Shown here: positions 17,524 through 26,341 of the stretch, one piece after another
Numbering within the stretch: the stretch's first letter is position 1
Layout: each line of letters begins with the position of its first letter
Source: Gammaproteobacteria bacterium UBA5109
GTDB lineage: Bacteria; Pseudomonadota; Gammaproteobacteria; Pseudomonadales; Pseudohongiellaceae
Direction of reading: 5' to 3'
Assembly: GCA_002414385.1 (NCBI GenBank)
Contig: DHZH01000007.1
Span: 62,001-126,000 of the forward strand
Length of the DNA: 64,000 nt
Translations under genes and position numbers: made by a program
Notes under the pieces: model-generated
The model's input: only the letters and a program-made list of their open reading frames with translations
The model's database searches: none
What the model was told of the DNA's origin: nothing

Positions 17524-19755
17524 ATGTCTGACAATTCGACGATAATCTATACAAAAACCGATGAAGCTCCGGCTTTGGCAACCTATTCTTTTCTGCCCAT
17601 CGTAGAGGCTTTTTCCCAACCCGCGGGCATCAATGTCGAACTTCGTGATATCTCACTGGCCGGCAGAATTCTTGCCGTATTTCCGGATTACTGCAGTGAT
17701 GAACAAAAACAGTCAGACGACCTTGCAGCGCTAGGAGAACTGGCTAAAAACCCTGAAGCCAATATCATCAAATTACCCAATATCAGCGCTTCCATGCCGC
17801 AATTGCAGGCTGCCATCAAGGAATTACAGGACAAGGGCTACCCTTTACCAGCCTATCCTTCCGAACCCAAGAATGCTGAAGAAAAGGAAATACAGGTGCG
17901 ATACGACGGGGTCAAAGGCAGTGCTGTAAATCCGGTTTTGCGTGAAGGTAACTCTGATCGGCGTGCACCCCGCGCTGTAAAAGAATATGCCCGTAAAAAT
18001 CCTCATTCCATGGGCGAGTGGTCCAGTGATTCCCTGACCCATGTTGCCCACATGGAAAGTCATGATTTTTTCGGCAGTGAGCTTTCCGTTACCCTGGATG
18101 CTCCCGGCACCTATACGATCGAATTTGAAAATACCAAAGGTGAGCGGACTACACTTAAGGAAAGTGCACCCTTGCTGGCAGGGGAAGTGATTGATTCCTG
18201 TGTGCTGAGTAAAAAACAGCTCAGGGAGTTTCTCGAGGCAGAAATGCAGGATGCCAAAGAAAGTGGCGTGCTTTTTTCTGTCCATCTCAAAGCGACCATG
18301 ATGAAAGTGTCAGACCCGATACTCTTTGGCCATGCTGTTTCTGTTTATTTCAAGGATGTCTTCAGCAAACACGCCGATACTTTTAAAGAACTGGATATCA
18401 ATCCCAACAATGGTCTCGGCGCTTTACTGCAACAGATCAAGCAGTTACCAGCAGACAAACAGGCTGAAATCGAAGCGGATATTCAGGCCTGTTATGAACA
18501 ACGCCCGCCACTGGCCATGGTTGATTCGGATCGCGGCATCACCAATTTACATGTTCCCAGCGATGTCATTATTGATGCCTCCATGCCGGCAGCAATCAGG
18601 GCAGGCGGAAAAATGTGGAATGCTGAAGGTAAGACCCAGGACATGAAAGCAGTAATCCCTGATCGCTGCTATGCCGGTGTTTATCAGGAAACCATCAGCT
18701 TCTGCAAGAAGCATGGTGCTTTTGATCCTCGAACCATGGGCAGCGTACCGAATGTTGGTCTGATGGCACAAAAAGCCGAGGAATACGGATCGCATGATAA
18801 AACCTTTGAACTGGACCAGGCTGGAAAAGTGCAGGTGCTTAATGGCGAGGGTGAGGTCCTGCTGGAACATGAGGTAAACGCCGGCGATATCTGGCGCATG
18901 TGCCAGGTCAAGGACGCGCCAATTCAAGATTGGGTAAAACTGGCCGTCAATCGGGCACGTGCAACCGGCTGCCCGACCATCTTCTGGCTGAACCCGGAAC
19001 GGGCGCACGACAGTGAACTGATCAAAAAGGTTAATGCCTATCTGCCTCAGCACGATACTGAGGGGCTGGATATCCGGATCATGTCACCGGTCGAAGCCAC
19101 CCGCTTCTCGCTGGAAAGAATGAAAAAAGGTGAAGACACCATTTCAGTGACCGGTAACGTCCTGCGCGATTACCTGACTGACCTGTTTCCGATCCTGGAG
19201 CTTGGCACCAGTGCCAAAATGCTTTCCATTGTGCCCCTGATGAATGGTGGCGGCCTGTTTGAAACCGGTGCCGGTGGTTCGGCACCCAAACACGTTCAGC
19301 AGTTCATCAAGGAAAATCATTTGCGCTGGGACTCACTGGGTGAATACCTCGCTCTTGCTGCATCCTACGAACATCTGTCACAAACCCGTGATAATCAGCG
19401 AGCACAGGTGCTCTCTGAAACGCTGGACAGCGCTACCAGCAAACTGTTACTGGAAAATAAATCGCCTCTACGCAAAGTTGGTGAACTTGATAACCGGGGC
19501 AGTCATTTTTATCTTGCCATGTTCTGGGCACAGGCGCTGGCAAAGCAGGACAATGACCAGGCACTGAAAGAAGCCTTTACCCCGCTGGCAGCACAGCTGG
19601 AAGAACATGAAGAACAGATAATTTCTGAGCTTAACGCCGCCCAGGGTCCCGCAGTTGATATGGGAGGATACTATCAGCCCGATGATAGATTGTGTTCTGA
19701 AGCAATGCGTCCCAGCCCTACCCTCAACAAGCTGCTAGACTCCTTTAAAGCTTGA
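17524..19755 (+). CDS. icd: Monomeric NADP-dependent isocitrate dehydrogenase
   Basis: Oxidatively decarboxylates isocitrate to 2-oxoglutarate, producing NADPH. The 743-residue length and sequence (for example YDGVKGSAVNPVLREGNSDR near residue 125, and IFWLNPERAHD) identify the monomeric IDH-II type found in Vibrio, Azotobacter and Corynebacterium, unrelated in length to the dimeric 417-residue E. coli enzyme. It supplies the TCA-cycle step missing from the suc/sdh cluster 7 kb away. It converges on htpG, with a 30-bp palindrome between them. Function is secure. Confidence 0.95.
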   Translation: MSDNSTIIYTKTDEAPALATYSFLPIVEAFSQPAGINVELRDISLAGRILAVFPDYCSDEQKQSDDLAALGELAKNPEANIIKLPNISASMPQLQAAIKELQDKGYPLPAYPSEPKNAEEKEIQVRYDGVKGSAVNPVLREGNSDRRAPRAVKEYARKNPHSMGEWSSDSLTHVAHMESHDFFGSELSVTLDAPGTYTIEFENTKGERTTLKESAPLLAGEVIDSCVLSKKQLREFLEAEMQDAKESGVLFSVHLKATMMKVSDPILFGHAVSVYFKDVFSKHADTFKELDINPNNGLGALLQQIKQLPADKQAEIEADIQACYEQRPPLAMVDSDRGITNLHVPSDVIIDASMPAAIRAGGKMWNAEGKTQDMKAVIPDRCYAGVYQETISFCKKHGAFDPRTMGSVPNVGLMAQKAEEYGSHDKTFELDQAGKVQVLNGEGEVLLEHEVNAGDIWRMCQVKDAPIQDWVKLAVNRARATGCPTIFWLNPERAHDSELIKKVNAYLPQHDTEGLDIRIMSPVEATRFSLERMKKGEDTISVTGNVLRDYLTDLFPILELGTSAKMLSIVPLMNGGGLFETGAGGSAPKHVQQFIKENHLRWDSLGEYLALAASYEHLSQTRDNQRAQVLSETLDSATSKLLLENKSPLRKVGELDNRGSHFYLAMFWAQALAKQDNDQALKEAFTPLAAQLEEHEEQIISELNAAQGPAVDMGGYYQPDDRLCSEAMRPSPTLNKLLDSFKA

Positions 19756-19781
19756 ACCCATTGAAATCAAAAACGCTGGGT

Positions 19782-19811
19782 AAGGTGTCAGAGTCATGAC
19801 TCTGACACCTT
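19782..19811. repeat. Perfect 30-bp palindrome in the icd-htpG gap
   Basis: Bases 19782-19811 read the same on both strands: arm AAGGTGTCAGAGTCA meets its exact complement with no spacer. It sits between two convergent stop codons. No adjacent T-run follows on the plus strand, so it is not a textbook terminator; a short T-run occurs a few bases away in the minus direction. GTGTCAGAGTC/GACTCTGACAC arms resemble, from memory, palindromes near REP-associated transposases in marine gammaproteobacteria; no such transposase is in the window. Confidence 0.8.
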
Positions 19812-19822
19812 GTATTCCCCTT

Positions 19823-21748
19823 TTACTGGCTTAAATCCAGCAGCAATTTATTCAGACGCCTGATAAAGCTACCCGGATCATCAAGCTGCCCGCCTTCGGC
19901 GAGACTTGCCTGATCAAAAAGGATTGCCGCCAGCTCATCGAAACGACTCTCCTCTTTTTCAGCTTCAAGTTTTTTAACCAGTGGGTGTTCCAGATTAAGC
20001 TCAAATATCGGTTTGGATTCCGGAACGGACTGACCGGCAGCCTCCATGATCTTGCGCATCTGCAGGTTCATGTCAAATTCACCGACACTGATACAGGCCG
20101 GAGAGTCAGTCAGACGGTTAGTAGTCCGCACTTCTGAAACATGTTCGTCCAGGGATTTTTTAACCCTCTCCAGCAAAGGTTTGGCTTCCTCATCAGCCTT
20201 TTCCTGCTGTTTTTTATCTTCTTCAGAATCCAGTTCACCGAGATCCAGCTTGCCCCTGGTAATATCCTGAAAGGATTTGCCTTCATACTCATGAAGATGA
20301 TTCATCAGCCATTCATCAATACGGTCTGACAGGAGCAAAACTTCTATGCCTTTTTTACGAAAGACTTCAAGATGCGGGCTGTTCCTGGCCGTATTGTGGG
20401 TTTCACTGGTGATGTAGTAGATTTTATTCTGGTTTTCCTGCATGCGTTTCACATAATCTGCCAGTGAAACATCCTGCTTTGCCTCGTCCTTGTGGGTTGA
20501 GGCAAACAGCAACAGTTCGGCGATTTTTTCGCGATTGCCAGCATCTTCTGCAGGCCCCTCTTTGAGCACCTGACCAAATTCTTCCCAGAACTGCTGATAT
20601 TTTTCCGCTTGCTTATTTTTCAGCTTACCCAGCATATCCAGAACTCTTTTGGTCAGGGCACTGCGCATGGATTCAACAGCCGGATCTTTTTGTAATATTT
20701 CCCGGGAAACATTAAGTGACAGATCGTTGGAATCAACCACCCCTTTAATAAAGCGCAGATACAGTGGCAGAAACTGCTCGGCTTCATCCATGATGAAGAC
20801 ACGCTGGACATAGAGCTTCAGACCTCTGGCTGCATCACGGTGCCAGAGATCAAAGGGGGCCTTACCAGGCAGATAAAGCAAGGAAGTGTATTCCAGCTTG
20901 CCTTCAACCTTGTTGTGACTCCAGACTACCGGGTCCTCAAAATCATGGCTGACATGCTTGTAAAATTCCTTGTATTCATCATCATTTAGTTCACTGCGGG
21001 GCCTTGTCCATAAAGCCTGAGCCGCATTGACCGCTTCATATTCTTTTTTTGCTTTTTTCTTCTTGTCCTTATTCTCACTCTTATCATCTTCATCTGAAAA
21101 GTCTTCCTTGACCATCAATACGGGTAGCGAAATATGATCCGCATATTTTTTTACGATACTGCGCAGCCTGAAACTTTCTGCATATTCCTTTTCATCTTTT
21201 TTCAGGTGCAGGATAACTGTTGTGCCGCGCGCTTTGTGTTCAATATTTTCAATGCTGAACTCTGATTCCCCTTTTGATTCCCAGTGCACACCTGCTTCAG
21301 GCTTTTCACCAGCCTTGCGAGTCAGGACTTCAACTTTGTCGGCAACGATAAAGGCGGAATAGAAACCAACGCCAAACTGTCCGATTAATTGAGAATCTTT
21401 TTTCTGGTCACCAGTAAGACTTTCCAGAAACTGAGCCGTCCCGGACTTGGCAATGGTACCCAGGTTCTCGACGACTTCATCACGAGTCATGCCGATACCA
21501 TTATCGGTAATGGTGACGGTTTTTTTCTTTGGATCAAAATCAACCGTAATTTTAAGTTCAGAGTCCCCTTCATACAGCGCATCATTTTTCAGCGCTGCAA
21601 AGCGCAACTTGTCTGCTGCATCAGATGCATTGGAAATAAGCTCACGTAAAAATATTTCCTTGTTGCTGTACAGGGAGTGGATCATCAGGTGCAGGAGTTG
21701 CTTGGCTTCGGTCTGGAAACCAAGCGTTTCTTTTTGTGCCGCCGTCAT
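19823..21748 (-). CDS. htpG: Chaperone HtpG (Hsp90)
   Basis: Bacterial Hsp90, an ATP-dependent cytoplasmic chaperone. The 641-residue protein has the GHKL ATPase motifs ELISNASDAADKLR, DNGIGM and GQFGVGFYSAF in the N-domain, followed by middle and C-terminal dimerisation domains. The start at 21748 (MTAAQKETLGF) is chosen over an ATG 21 codons upstream because GAGGAA precedes it and homologues begin there. A heat-shock-type promoter lies upstream. It converges on isocitrate dehydrogenase. Confidence 0.96.
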   Translation of the reverse strand: MTAAQKETLGFQTEAKQLLHLMIHSLYSNKEIFLRELISNASDAADKLRFAALKNDALYEGDSELKITVDFDPKKKTVTITDNGIGMTRDEVVENLGTIAKSGTAQFLESLTGDQKKDSQLIGQFGVGFYSAFIVADKVEVLTRKAGEKPEAGVHWESKGESEFSIENIEHKARGTTVILHLKKDEKEYAESFRLRSIVKKYADHISLPVLMVKEDFSDEDDKSENKDKKKKAKKEYEAVNAAQALWTRPRSELNDDEYKEFYKHVSHDFEDPVVWSHNKVEGKLEYTSLLYLPGKAPFDLWHRDAARGLKLYVQRVFIMDEAEQFLPLYLRFIKGVVDSNDLSLNVSREILQKDPAVESMRSALTKRVLDMLGKLKNKQAEKYQQFWEEFGQVLKEGPAEDAGNREKIAELLLFASTHKDEAKQDVSLADYVKRMQENQNKIYYITSETHNTARNSPHLEVFRKKGIEVLLLSDRIDEWLMNHLHEYEGKSFQDITRGKLDLGELDSEEDKKQQEKADEEAKPLLERVKKSLDEHVSEVRTTNRLTDSPACISVGEFDMNLQMRKIMEAAGQSVPESKPIFELNLEHPLVKKLEAEKEESRFDELAAILFDQASLAEGGQLDDPGSFIRRLNKLLLDLSQ

Positions 21749-21799
21749 TCTTGTTTTTCCTCTTCTATCAATACTTAACAATGGGCTGAACAGTCCTGT

Positions 21800-21827
21800 T
21801 AATGAGGGCAAGAGTCATTTTTTCAAG
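21800..21827 (-). promoter_or_regulatory. Sigma-32-like heat-shock promoter of htpG
   Basis: On the minus strand CTTGAAA (21827-21821) and CCTCATTA (21807-21800) are separated by 13 bp. This fits the E. coli sigma-32 consensus CTTGAAA-N13-15-CCCCATNT at nearly every position, and htpG is a classic heat-shock gene. It starts just past the terminator of the TonB operon. Confidence 0.65.
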
Positions 21828-21830
21828 GGC

Positions 21831-21862
21831 AAAAAAAAACGCACCCGATGGTGCGTTTTTTA
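21831..21862. terminator. Terminator of the TonB operon
   Basis: Stem ACGCACC-CGAT-GGTGCGT with a run of A's on the left and T's on the right. In the minus direction it ends the DUF3450-to-TPR operon immediately before the htpG promoter. Confidence 0.9.
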
Positions 21863-21878
21863 AATCTGCTAGAGTATG

Positions 21879-23279
21879 TTACAGCTGATCACGGAAGAAA
21901 CCATCATAGAGCTCACGATTACGCTCCTTGGTTTCATAGAGATTTCGCTCGTTATTTATATATTGCACCCAGGTAGCTGCAGCATCTTCACTGCGCTCAT
22001 CCAGTTCACCAGCCATTCTGGCTGCCTCAGTGGCTTCATCAAAACGATTCAGGTTAAGGAATACCTGTGCTTGACGTAGATAAGTCTGATCAGGGCGATT
22101 CAGGTCACCTTTGGCAAAAGCATCATCAAAAGCCGGAACGGCATCTGCAAAACGGCCCAGGTTAATGTAAGCTGTTGCCAGCCGTGAATAGGTATCACCG
22201 CTATCATCCAGTTCTGCTGCATTGGCCAGGGGTTCAAGTGCCATTTCATCTTCACGGGCAAACTGGTAGGACTGTCCCAAATTGGACCAGTAATCAAAAT
22301 CAAGCTCATCCATCAGGTCCTGTTCAGCGCCAAATTCAAGAGTCTTGGCTGAACCCCAGTAATATCCTTCATTGAAGAGCTGGGCTGCCAGGTTATTGAT
22401 CTGTCCTTCACGCTCAAGATAGCCAAAATTCTTCATTGCATAGAGAAAGCTGGCCTGTTCGGTAAAACGTTCCAGTGCCCCCAGAATGTTCACCATAAAG
22501 GTCCAGTCATCCTGTTCCCGATACAGTACGATCATTTCACGGGTTACCTGCAAAGAGTTTTCATACTGCTCAAGAGTGGTATAGACAGCACGAAGCAGAA
22601 GGTAGGTAGAGCGATCGATTTCTTCACCCGCAGCACGACTTAAATCCATGTATTCCAGCAAATAGGGAACCGCTTCCTCATACTGCTCGGTTGTATAATA
22701 AGCCGAAGCAATACGCAGATAAGGCTCAATATCAGGCTCCAGCGAGAAATCCAGATATCGCAGATAGTAATCGATTGAGCTCTGGTAATCCTCTACTGCA
22801 AAATTCAGCATACCCAGTCTGAGTAGAGTATCTTCCTGCAGTTCCGGAGTAATGGCTTCTTCCCCCTGGGCAAGGATATTTTCCATGTACTCAATAGCCA
22901 GATCGTAATTTTCATCCAGCGAGGCCAGATTGGCGAAGAACTGCCACATTCTGGTCGTTTCTGCATCATTCAGGCGGCCCTGATCATACATTTCACGTAA
23001 TTCGCCAAGTACCAAATTTGCGTTTTCAAAATCCTCGGCATCTCGATATTCCATGATTTCTTCGAGCCTTTCATAAACCCGGCGGGACAGGGTCTGGGAT
23101 GAACGGGCTGCAGGAGGTGCACGTCTACCCTCGTCCTCTTCTTCATCCTGGGCAACAGCAGCATTCTGCAGTACCTGGACAGCGGCAGTAAATGACTGGG
23201 ACAGAGGCAGTAAAGTCAGTGCCAGGGCCAGCAGTGAAAATTTAACGAAAGCAGAAATGTAAGTGTGCATAAAATTCAT
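21879..23279 (-). CDS. TPR protein of a TonB system
   Basis: A 466-residue exported protein: signal peptide (about 1-33), a charged low-complexity stretch with EEDEGRRAPP, then repeated helix pairs typical of tetratricopeptide repeats to the C-terminus (for example YSRLATAYINLGRFADAVPAF). It is the last gene of the six-gene TonB operon, 9 bp after tonB, with AAGGGG before its ATG. In related bacteria TPR proteins are encoded with TtpC/ExbB2-type TonB systems and are thought to scaffold the periplasmic complex. The exact role is inferred. Confidence 0.82.
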   Translation of the reverse strand: MNFMHTYISAFVKFSLLALALTLLPLSQSFTAAVQVLQNAAVAQDEEEDEGRRAPPAARSSQTLSRRVYERLEEIMEYRDAEDFENANLVLGELREMYDQGRLNDAETTRMWQFFANLASLDENYDLAIEYMENILAQGEEAITPELQEDTLLRLGMLNFAVEDYQSSIDYYLRYLDFSLEPDIEPYLRIASAYYTTEQYEEAVPYLLEYMDLSRAAGEEIDRSTYLLLRAVYTTLEQYENSLQVTREMIVLYREQDDWTFMVNILGALERFTEQASFLYAMKNFGYLEREGQINNLAAQLFNEGYYWGSAKTLEFGAEQDLMDELDFDYWSNLGQSYQFAREDEMALEPLANAAELDDSGDTYSRLATAYINLGRFADAVPAFDDAFAKGDLNRPDQTYLRQAQVFLNLNRFDEATEAARMAGELDERSEDAAATWVQYINNERNLYETKERNRELYDGFFRDQL

Positions 23280-23288
23280 GAAAGCCCC

Positions 23289-23897
23289 TTACTCATCAAC
23301 GTTAAAGCGAAACAGATACTGCACGCCTTCTACCGGGACGGCAACTCCATCTTCAACCCGCGGGTTGAATTTGAAACGGGTTACGGCCCGCAAGGAGGAA
23401 TTATTGAAGGTGTCAGGCGGATCAGCATCAACCACTACCGGGTCGATGACCGTGCCATTTTCAGTCACGGTGAATGACACCAGGCACCAGCCTTCGATAC
23501 CGCGTGCCAGTGCCCGGTTTGGATAAACAGGCTGTACTGTCACAATAGGCAGCATTTCAGTGTCATTGATACCAACTGCAACATTGGAATTGATATCACC
23601 GAGTTCCACCTCAACGCGTGAAACATTAAGGGATTCACCCGTCATGTCCATGGTTTCAGCTTCCAGGTCCGGTAAATCAGGCGCTTCTTCGGGAATATCC
23701 GGCTCCTGGGGACGAGGTTCTACGCGTTGTACTTCCAGTTCCATTTCAGGAATGGTGATATCGGCAATACGGATTGATTCTCCGGATACCGGCTCACTAA
23801 CCCCCTGGGAAATCAGATACTGCATCAGGTAAAACAGGGAAAAGGTGATCACAGCACCAAAAAGTACAGCAATAAGAGTGTTTACTGTTCTGATCAT
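23289..23897 (-). CDS. tonB: Energy transducer TonB
   Basis: A 202-residue TonB-family protein: one N-terminal membrane helix (about 7-30), a Pro/Glu-rich periplasmic spacer (about 45-85), and a C-terminal TonB domain (about 115-200) with PVYPNRALARGIEGWCLVSF and FKFNPRV. It carries proton-motive energy from ExbB/ExbD to outer-membrane TonB-dependent receptors. The spacer is short for a TonB, a feature noted for TonB2/TonB3-like proteins that work with extra periplasmic partners. It lies 2 bp after exbD. Confidence 0.9.
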   Translation of the reverse strand: MIRTVNTLIAVLFGAVITFSLFYLMQYLISQGVSEPVSGESIRIADITIPEMELEVQRVEPRPQEPDIPEEAPDLPDLEAETMDMTGESLNVSRVEVELGDINSNVAVGINDTEMLPIVTVQPVYPNRALARGIEGWCLVSFTVTENGTVIDPVVVDADPPDTFNNSSLRAVTRFKFNPRVEDGVAVPVEGVQYLFRFNVDE

Positions 23898-23899
23898 GG

Positions 23900-24304
23900 C
23901 TATTCCTCCGCAGCTATCTGGACACTGGAAACACCCGATTCACGGGCCGCATCCAATATCGTTATTACATGCTCATTGGTTGCCTGCTGGTCAGCCTGGA
24001 CGATAACCGGCGCGTTTGGCGTTTCGGCCAGCCTCTGTTCCAGACGGAACCGCAGGTTTCTTGGCTCCACTATATCACCATCCATATAGATTTCACCAGC
24101 CGGTGAAATGGCCACAAGAATCGGATCAAGTGTGGCAAATTGAGCTGTTGAAGCTTGCGGTTTCAGTACATCGTAGCCAGCTTCCTTGACAAACACTGCT
24201 GTTACGATGAAGAAAATAAGCAGGATGAAAACCACATCCAGCATGGGAGTCAGGTCGATTTCCCCGGCCTGACCTTCTTCTTTATCTTTTGCTAAGCTCT
24301 TCAT
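23900..24304 (-). CDS. exbD: Biopolymer transport protein ExbD
   Basis: A 134-residue ExbD/TolR protein. It has a short cytoplasmic N-terminus, one membrane helix with the essential aspartate in LTPMLDVVFILLIFFIV (about residues 18-34), and a periplasmic domain. It is the proton-conducting partner of ExbB in the TonB motor. It sits between the short exbB and tonB in the operon, and its length is typical. Confidence 0.94.
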   Translation of the reverse strand: MKSLAKDKEEGQAGEIDLTPMLDVVFILLIFFIVTAVFVKEAGYDVLKPQASTAQFATLDPILVAISPAGEIYMDGDIVEPRNLRFRLEQRLAETPNAPVIVQADQQATNEHVITILDAARESGVSSVQIAAEE

Positions 24305-24360
24305 ATTATTTTACTTATCAATTAGTTACTTCAATTACTTAAAGTACTTTATTTTCCATA

Positions 24361-24891
24361 TCAGGCGTGCTGAATGGTCAAATGGTCTTCCAGCAGTTCA
24401 ATTTCCCGGTTGGTCTTACTTTTCAACCAGTTACTCGAGAAAATACCAGAAAGTGCCCCGACCATGCCAGCCATGGTAGGAATCGTGGCTTTGGCCACTC
24501 CGCCTGACATTTGCTTGGCATCGCCACCGCCTGTGACAGCCATGACATAGAACACTTCAATCATGCCGGTTACCGTGCCCAGCAGACCAAGCAGCGGACA
24601 GACAACAACCAGTACTTCAATAATTGGCATCGTTGATTTTAAATCCAGGGATACGCGTGAGATCAGCTCCTGGCGAATGGCATGCGCATGCCAGGACCTT
24701 TTATCATTGCGTTTTTCCCACTCAGCAAGGGCTGCTGCGGTATTTTTCTTGTGTACACTGTTAAGGAACCAGAGCCTCTCAAACATGAGGCTCCACAACA
24801 CAAACAGCAACAGCGCGATTAACCATAATACCGGGCCACCTCTTTCCATAAAGTCCTGGATGGCAATCAGCATTTCTTCGAACAAACCCAT
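24361..24891 (-). CDS. exbB: ExbB proton-channel protein, short form
   Basis: A 176-residue MotA/TolQ/ExbB family member with an N-terminal helix (about 18-38) and the family core VCPLLGLLGTVTGMIEVF followed by a second and third helix (about 105-160). It forms the pentameric stator of the TonB motor with ExbD. The operon also encodes a longer ExbB-like protein upstream, so this is the canonical ExbB and the longer is the TtpC-like component. Confidence 0.92.
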   Translation of the reverse strand: MGLFEEMLIAIQDFMERGGPVLWLIALLLFVLWSLMFERLWFLNSVHKKNTAAALAEWEKRNDKRSWHAHAIRQELISRVSLDLKSTMPIIEVLVVVCPLLGLLGTVTGMIEVFYVMAVTGGGDAKQMSGGVAKATIPTMAGMVGALSGIFSSNWLKSKTNREIELLEDHLTIQHA

Positions 24892-24914
24892 AAGCTATTC
24901 TCCCTTAATTGAGC

Positions 24915-26336
24915 TTATGCGCTTGCTCGTGAAGCGGCATCACTGCTTTCAGCTTTTCTGGCGATGATACCAGTGGCCTGCTCTTCCAGAATATGGATGA
25001 TGCGGTCACTGCGGCTTTTCACCAGGGTATGCAGAAGTACAGTCGGGATGGCGACAACCAGACCCAGTACGGTGGTTACCAGGGCAGCGGAAATACCACC
25101 AGCCATGATCTGTGGATCACCGGTACCAAACAGGGTGATCTGCTGGAACACGTCGATCATACCGGTTACCGTACCCAGCAGCCCCATCAGCGGAGCAACT
25201 GTGGCAATAATCTTCAGCAAAGTCAGGAAACGTTCCAGTTTCGGGGTTTCCTGCAGGATAGCTTCACCCAGTTTCAGTTCCAGGGTTTCAATATCCATGG
25301 CTTTGTCCTGCTCATATACCATCAGGACACGACCCAGCGGATTGTTCTTGGTGGGTTTGCCTGTATTCTTGAGCTGTGACCTTACCTTCGCACCAACCAG
25401 CGTCAGATAAATCATACGCTCGATGGCAAATAAGAGGGCGATAATACCGATGGCGATAATCACCTGCCCTACTTCACGACCCTGCTCAATTCGTTGTCCC
25501 AGATCAGGACTGCTGATCAGTGCCGCAAGATAGGAACCGCCGGTAGGGCCGGTCGGATCGATACCCAAACGGGTAAAACCACTGGTTGAATTCTGGAAAG
25601 CCTGCGCCTGGTCTTCGTAATAACTCGGGTTCAGGATGCTACCAGGAGGCTGGGCCGGCAGAACACTCAAACGACCAGTAGTCGCATCGTACTGCAGATA
25701 CTGACCGTTAGAAACAATATTATAGGAACCGATACGAACGACTTCCTGGTTATTCTGAGTACCGTCAGCTGCAGCTACATTGGCATTAAACTTGACGATT
25801 CGACCGGATTCGGTCATTTCCTGCTGCAGGAAGAACCACAGACGTTCCAGTTGCTCAATATTTGGCAGCTGTGAATCACTGGCCATAATATTTGCCAGCT
25901 GCGTCAGGAATTCTTCACGACCAGGATACTGGGCAGAAATCAGGGATTGTTCAAATTCACTGCGTGTGTCACCAACGACACCGGCAATGGTACCGAAGAG
26001 CTCATCAAGGTCACCCAATCGTTCCTGCAATGTTTCAAAGCGTTGGGCCTTGAGAATTTCATTCTCTTCGTAAGTATTTTCCAGCTGCGCAGAGATTGCT
26101 TCTTCCTCTTCACGCTGGGCGATTACTTCATTCAGCATCTGCTGACGCTGATTGACGTTATTCTGGAAACGCTGCAGTCTGTCACGCTGTTCCTGAGTTT
26201 CAGTCAGGGTGGCGCTCTCAACCAGTTGCAGCAGTTGTTCCAGGCTTCGGGGGTCTTCCTGAGCATTCACCTGCAGGGAGAAAATACAAAGCGTTGCCGA
26301 AGCCAGTGTTAAACCAAAAGTTTTTATTAATTTCAT
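24915..26336 (-). CDS. Long ExbB-like protein (TtpC type)
   Basis: A 473-residue protein with a signal peptide (about 1-25), a long periplasmic coiled coil (about 27-110), a globular periplasmic region, and a C-terminal MotA/TolQ/ExbB core with three membrane helices (about 270-455; motif PLMGLLGTVTGMIDVFQQI). Vibrio TtpC has this build and is needed by the TonB2 system. It lies 5 bp after the DUF3450 gene and 23 bp before the short exbB. Family placement is solid; TtpC function is by analogy. Confidence 0.9.
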   Translation of the reverse strand: MKLIKTFGLTLASATLCIFSLQVNAQEDPRSLEQLLQLVESATLTETQEQRDRLQRFQNNVNQRQQMLNEVIAQREEEEAISAQLENTYEENEILKAQRFETLQERLGDLDELFGTIAGVVGDTRSEFEQSLISAQYPGREEFLTQLANIMASDSQLPNIEQLERLWFFLQQEMTESGRIVKFNANVAAADGTQNNQEVVRIGSYNIVSNGQYLQYDATTGRLSVLPAQPPGSILNPSYYEDQAQAFQNSTSGFTRLGIDPTGPTGGSYLAALISSPDLGQRIEQGREVGQVIIAIGIIALLFAIERMIYLTLVGAKVRSQLKNTGKPTKNNPLGRVLMVYEQDKAMDIETLELKLGEAILQETPKLERFLTLLKIIATVAPLMGLLGTVTGMIDVFQQITLFGTGDPQIMAGGISAALVTTVLGLVVAIPTVLLHTLVKSRSDRIIHILEEQATGIIARKAESSDAASRASA

Positions 26337-26341
26337 GTTGC

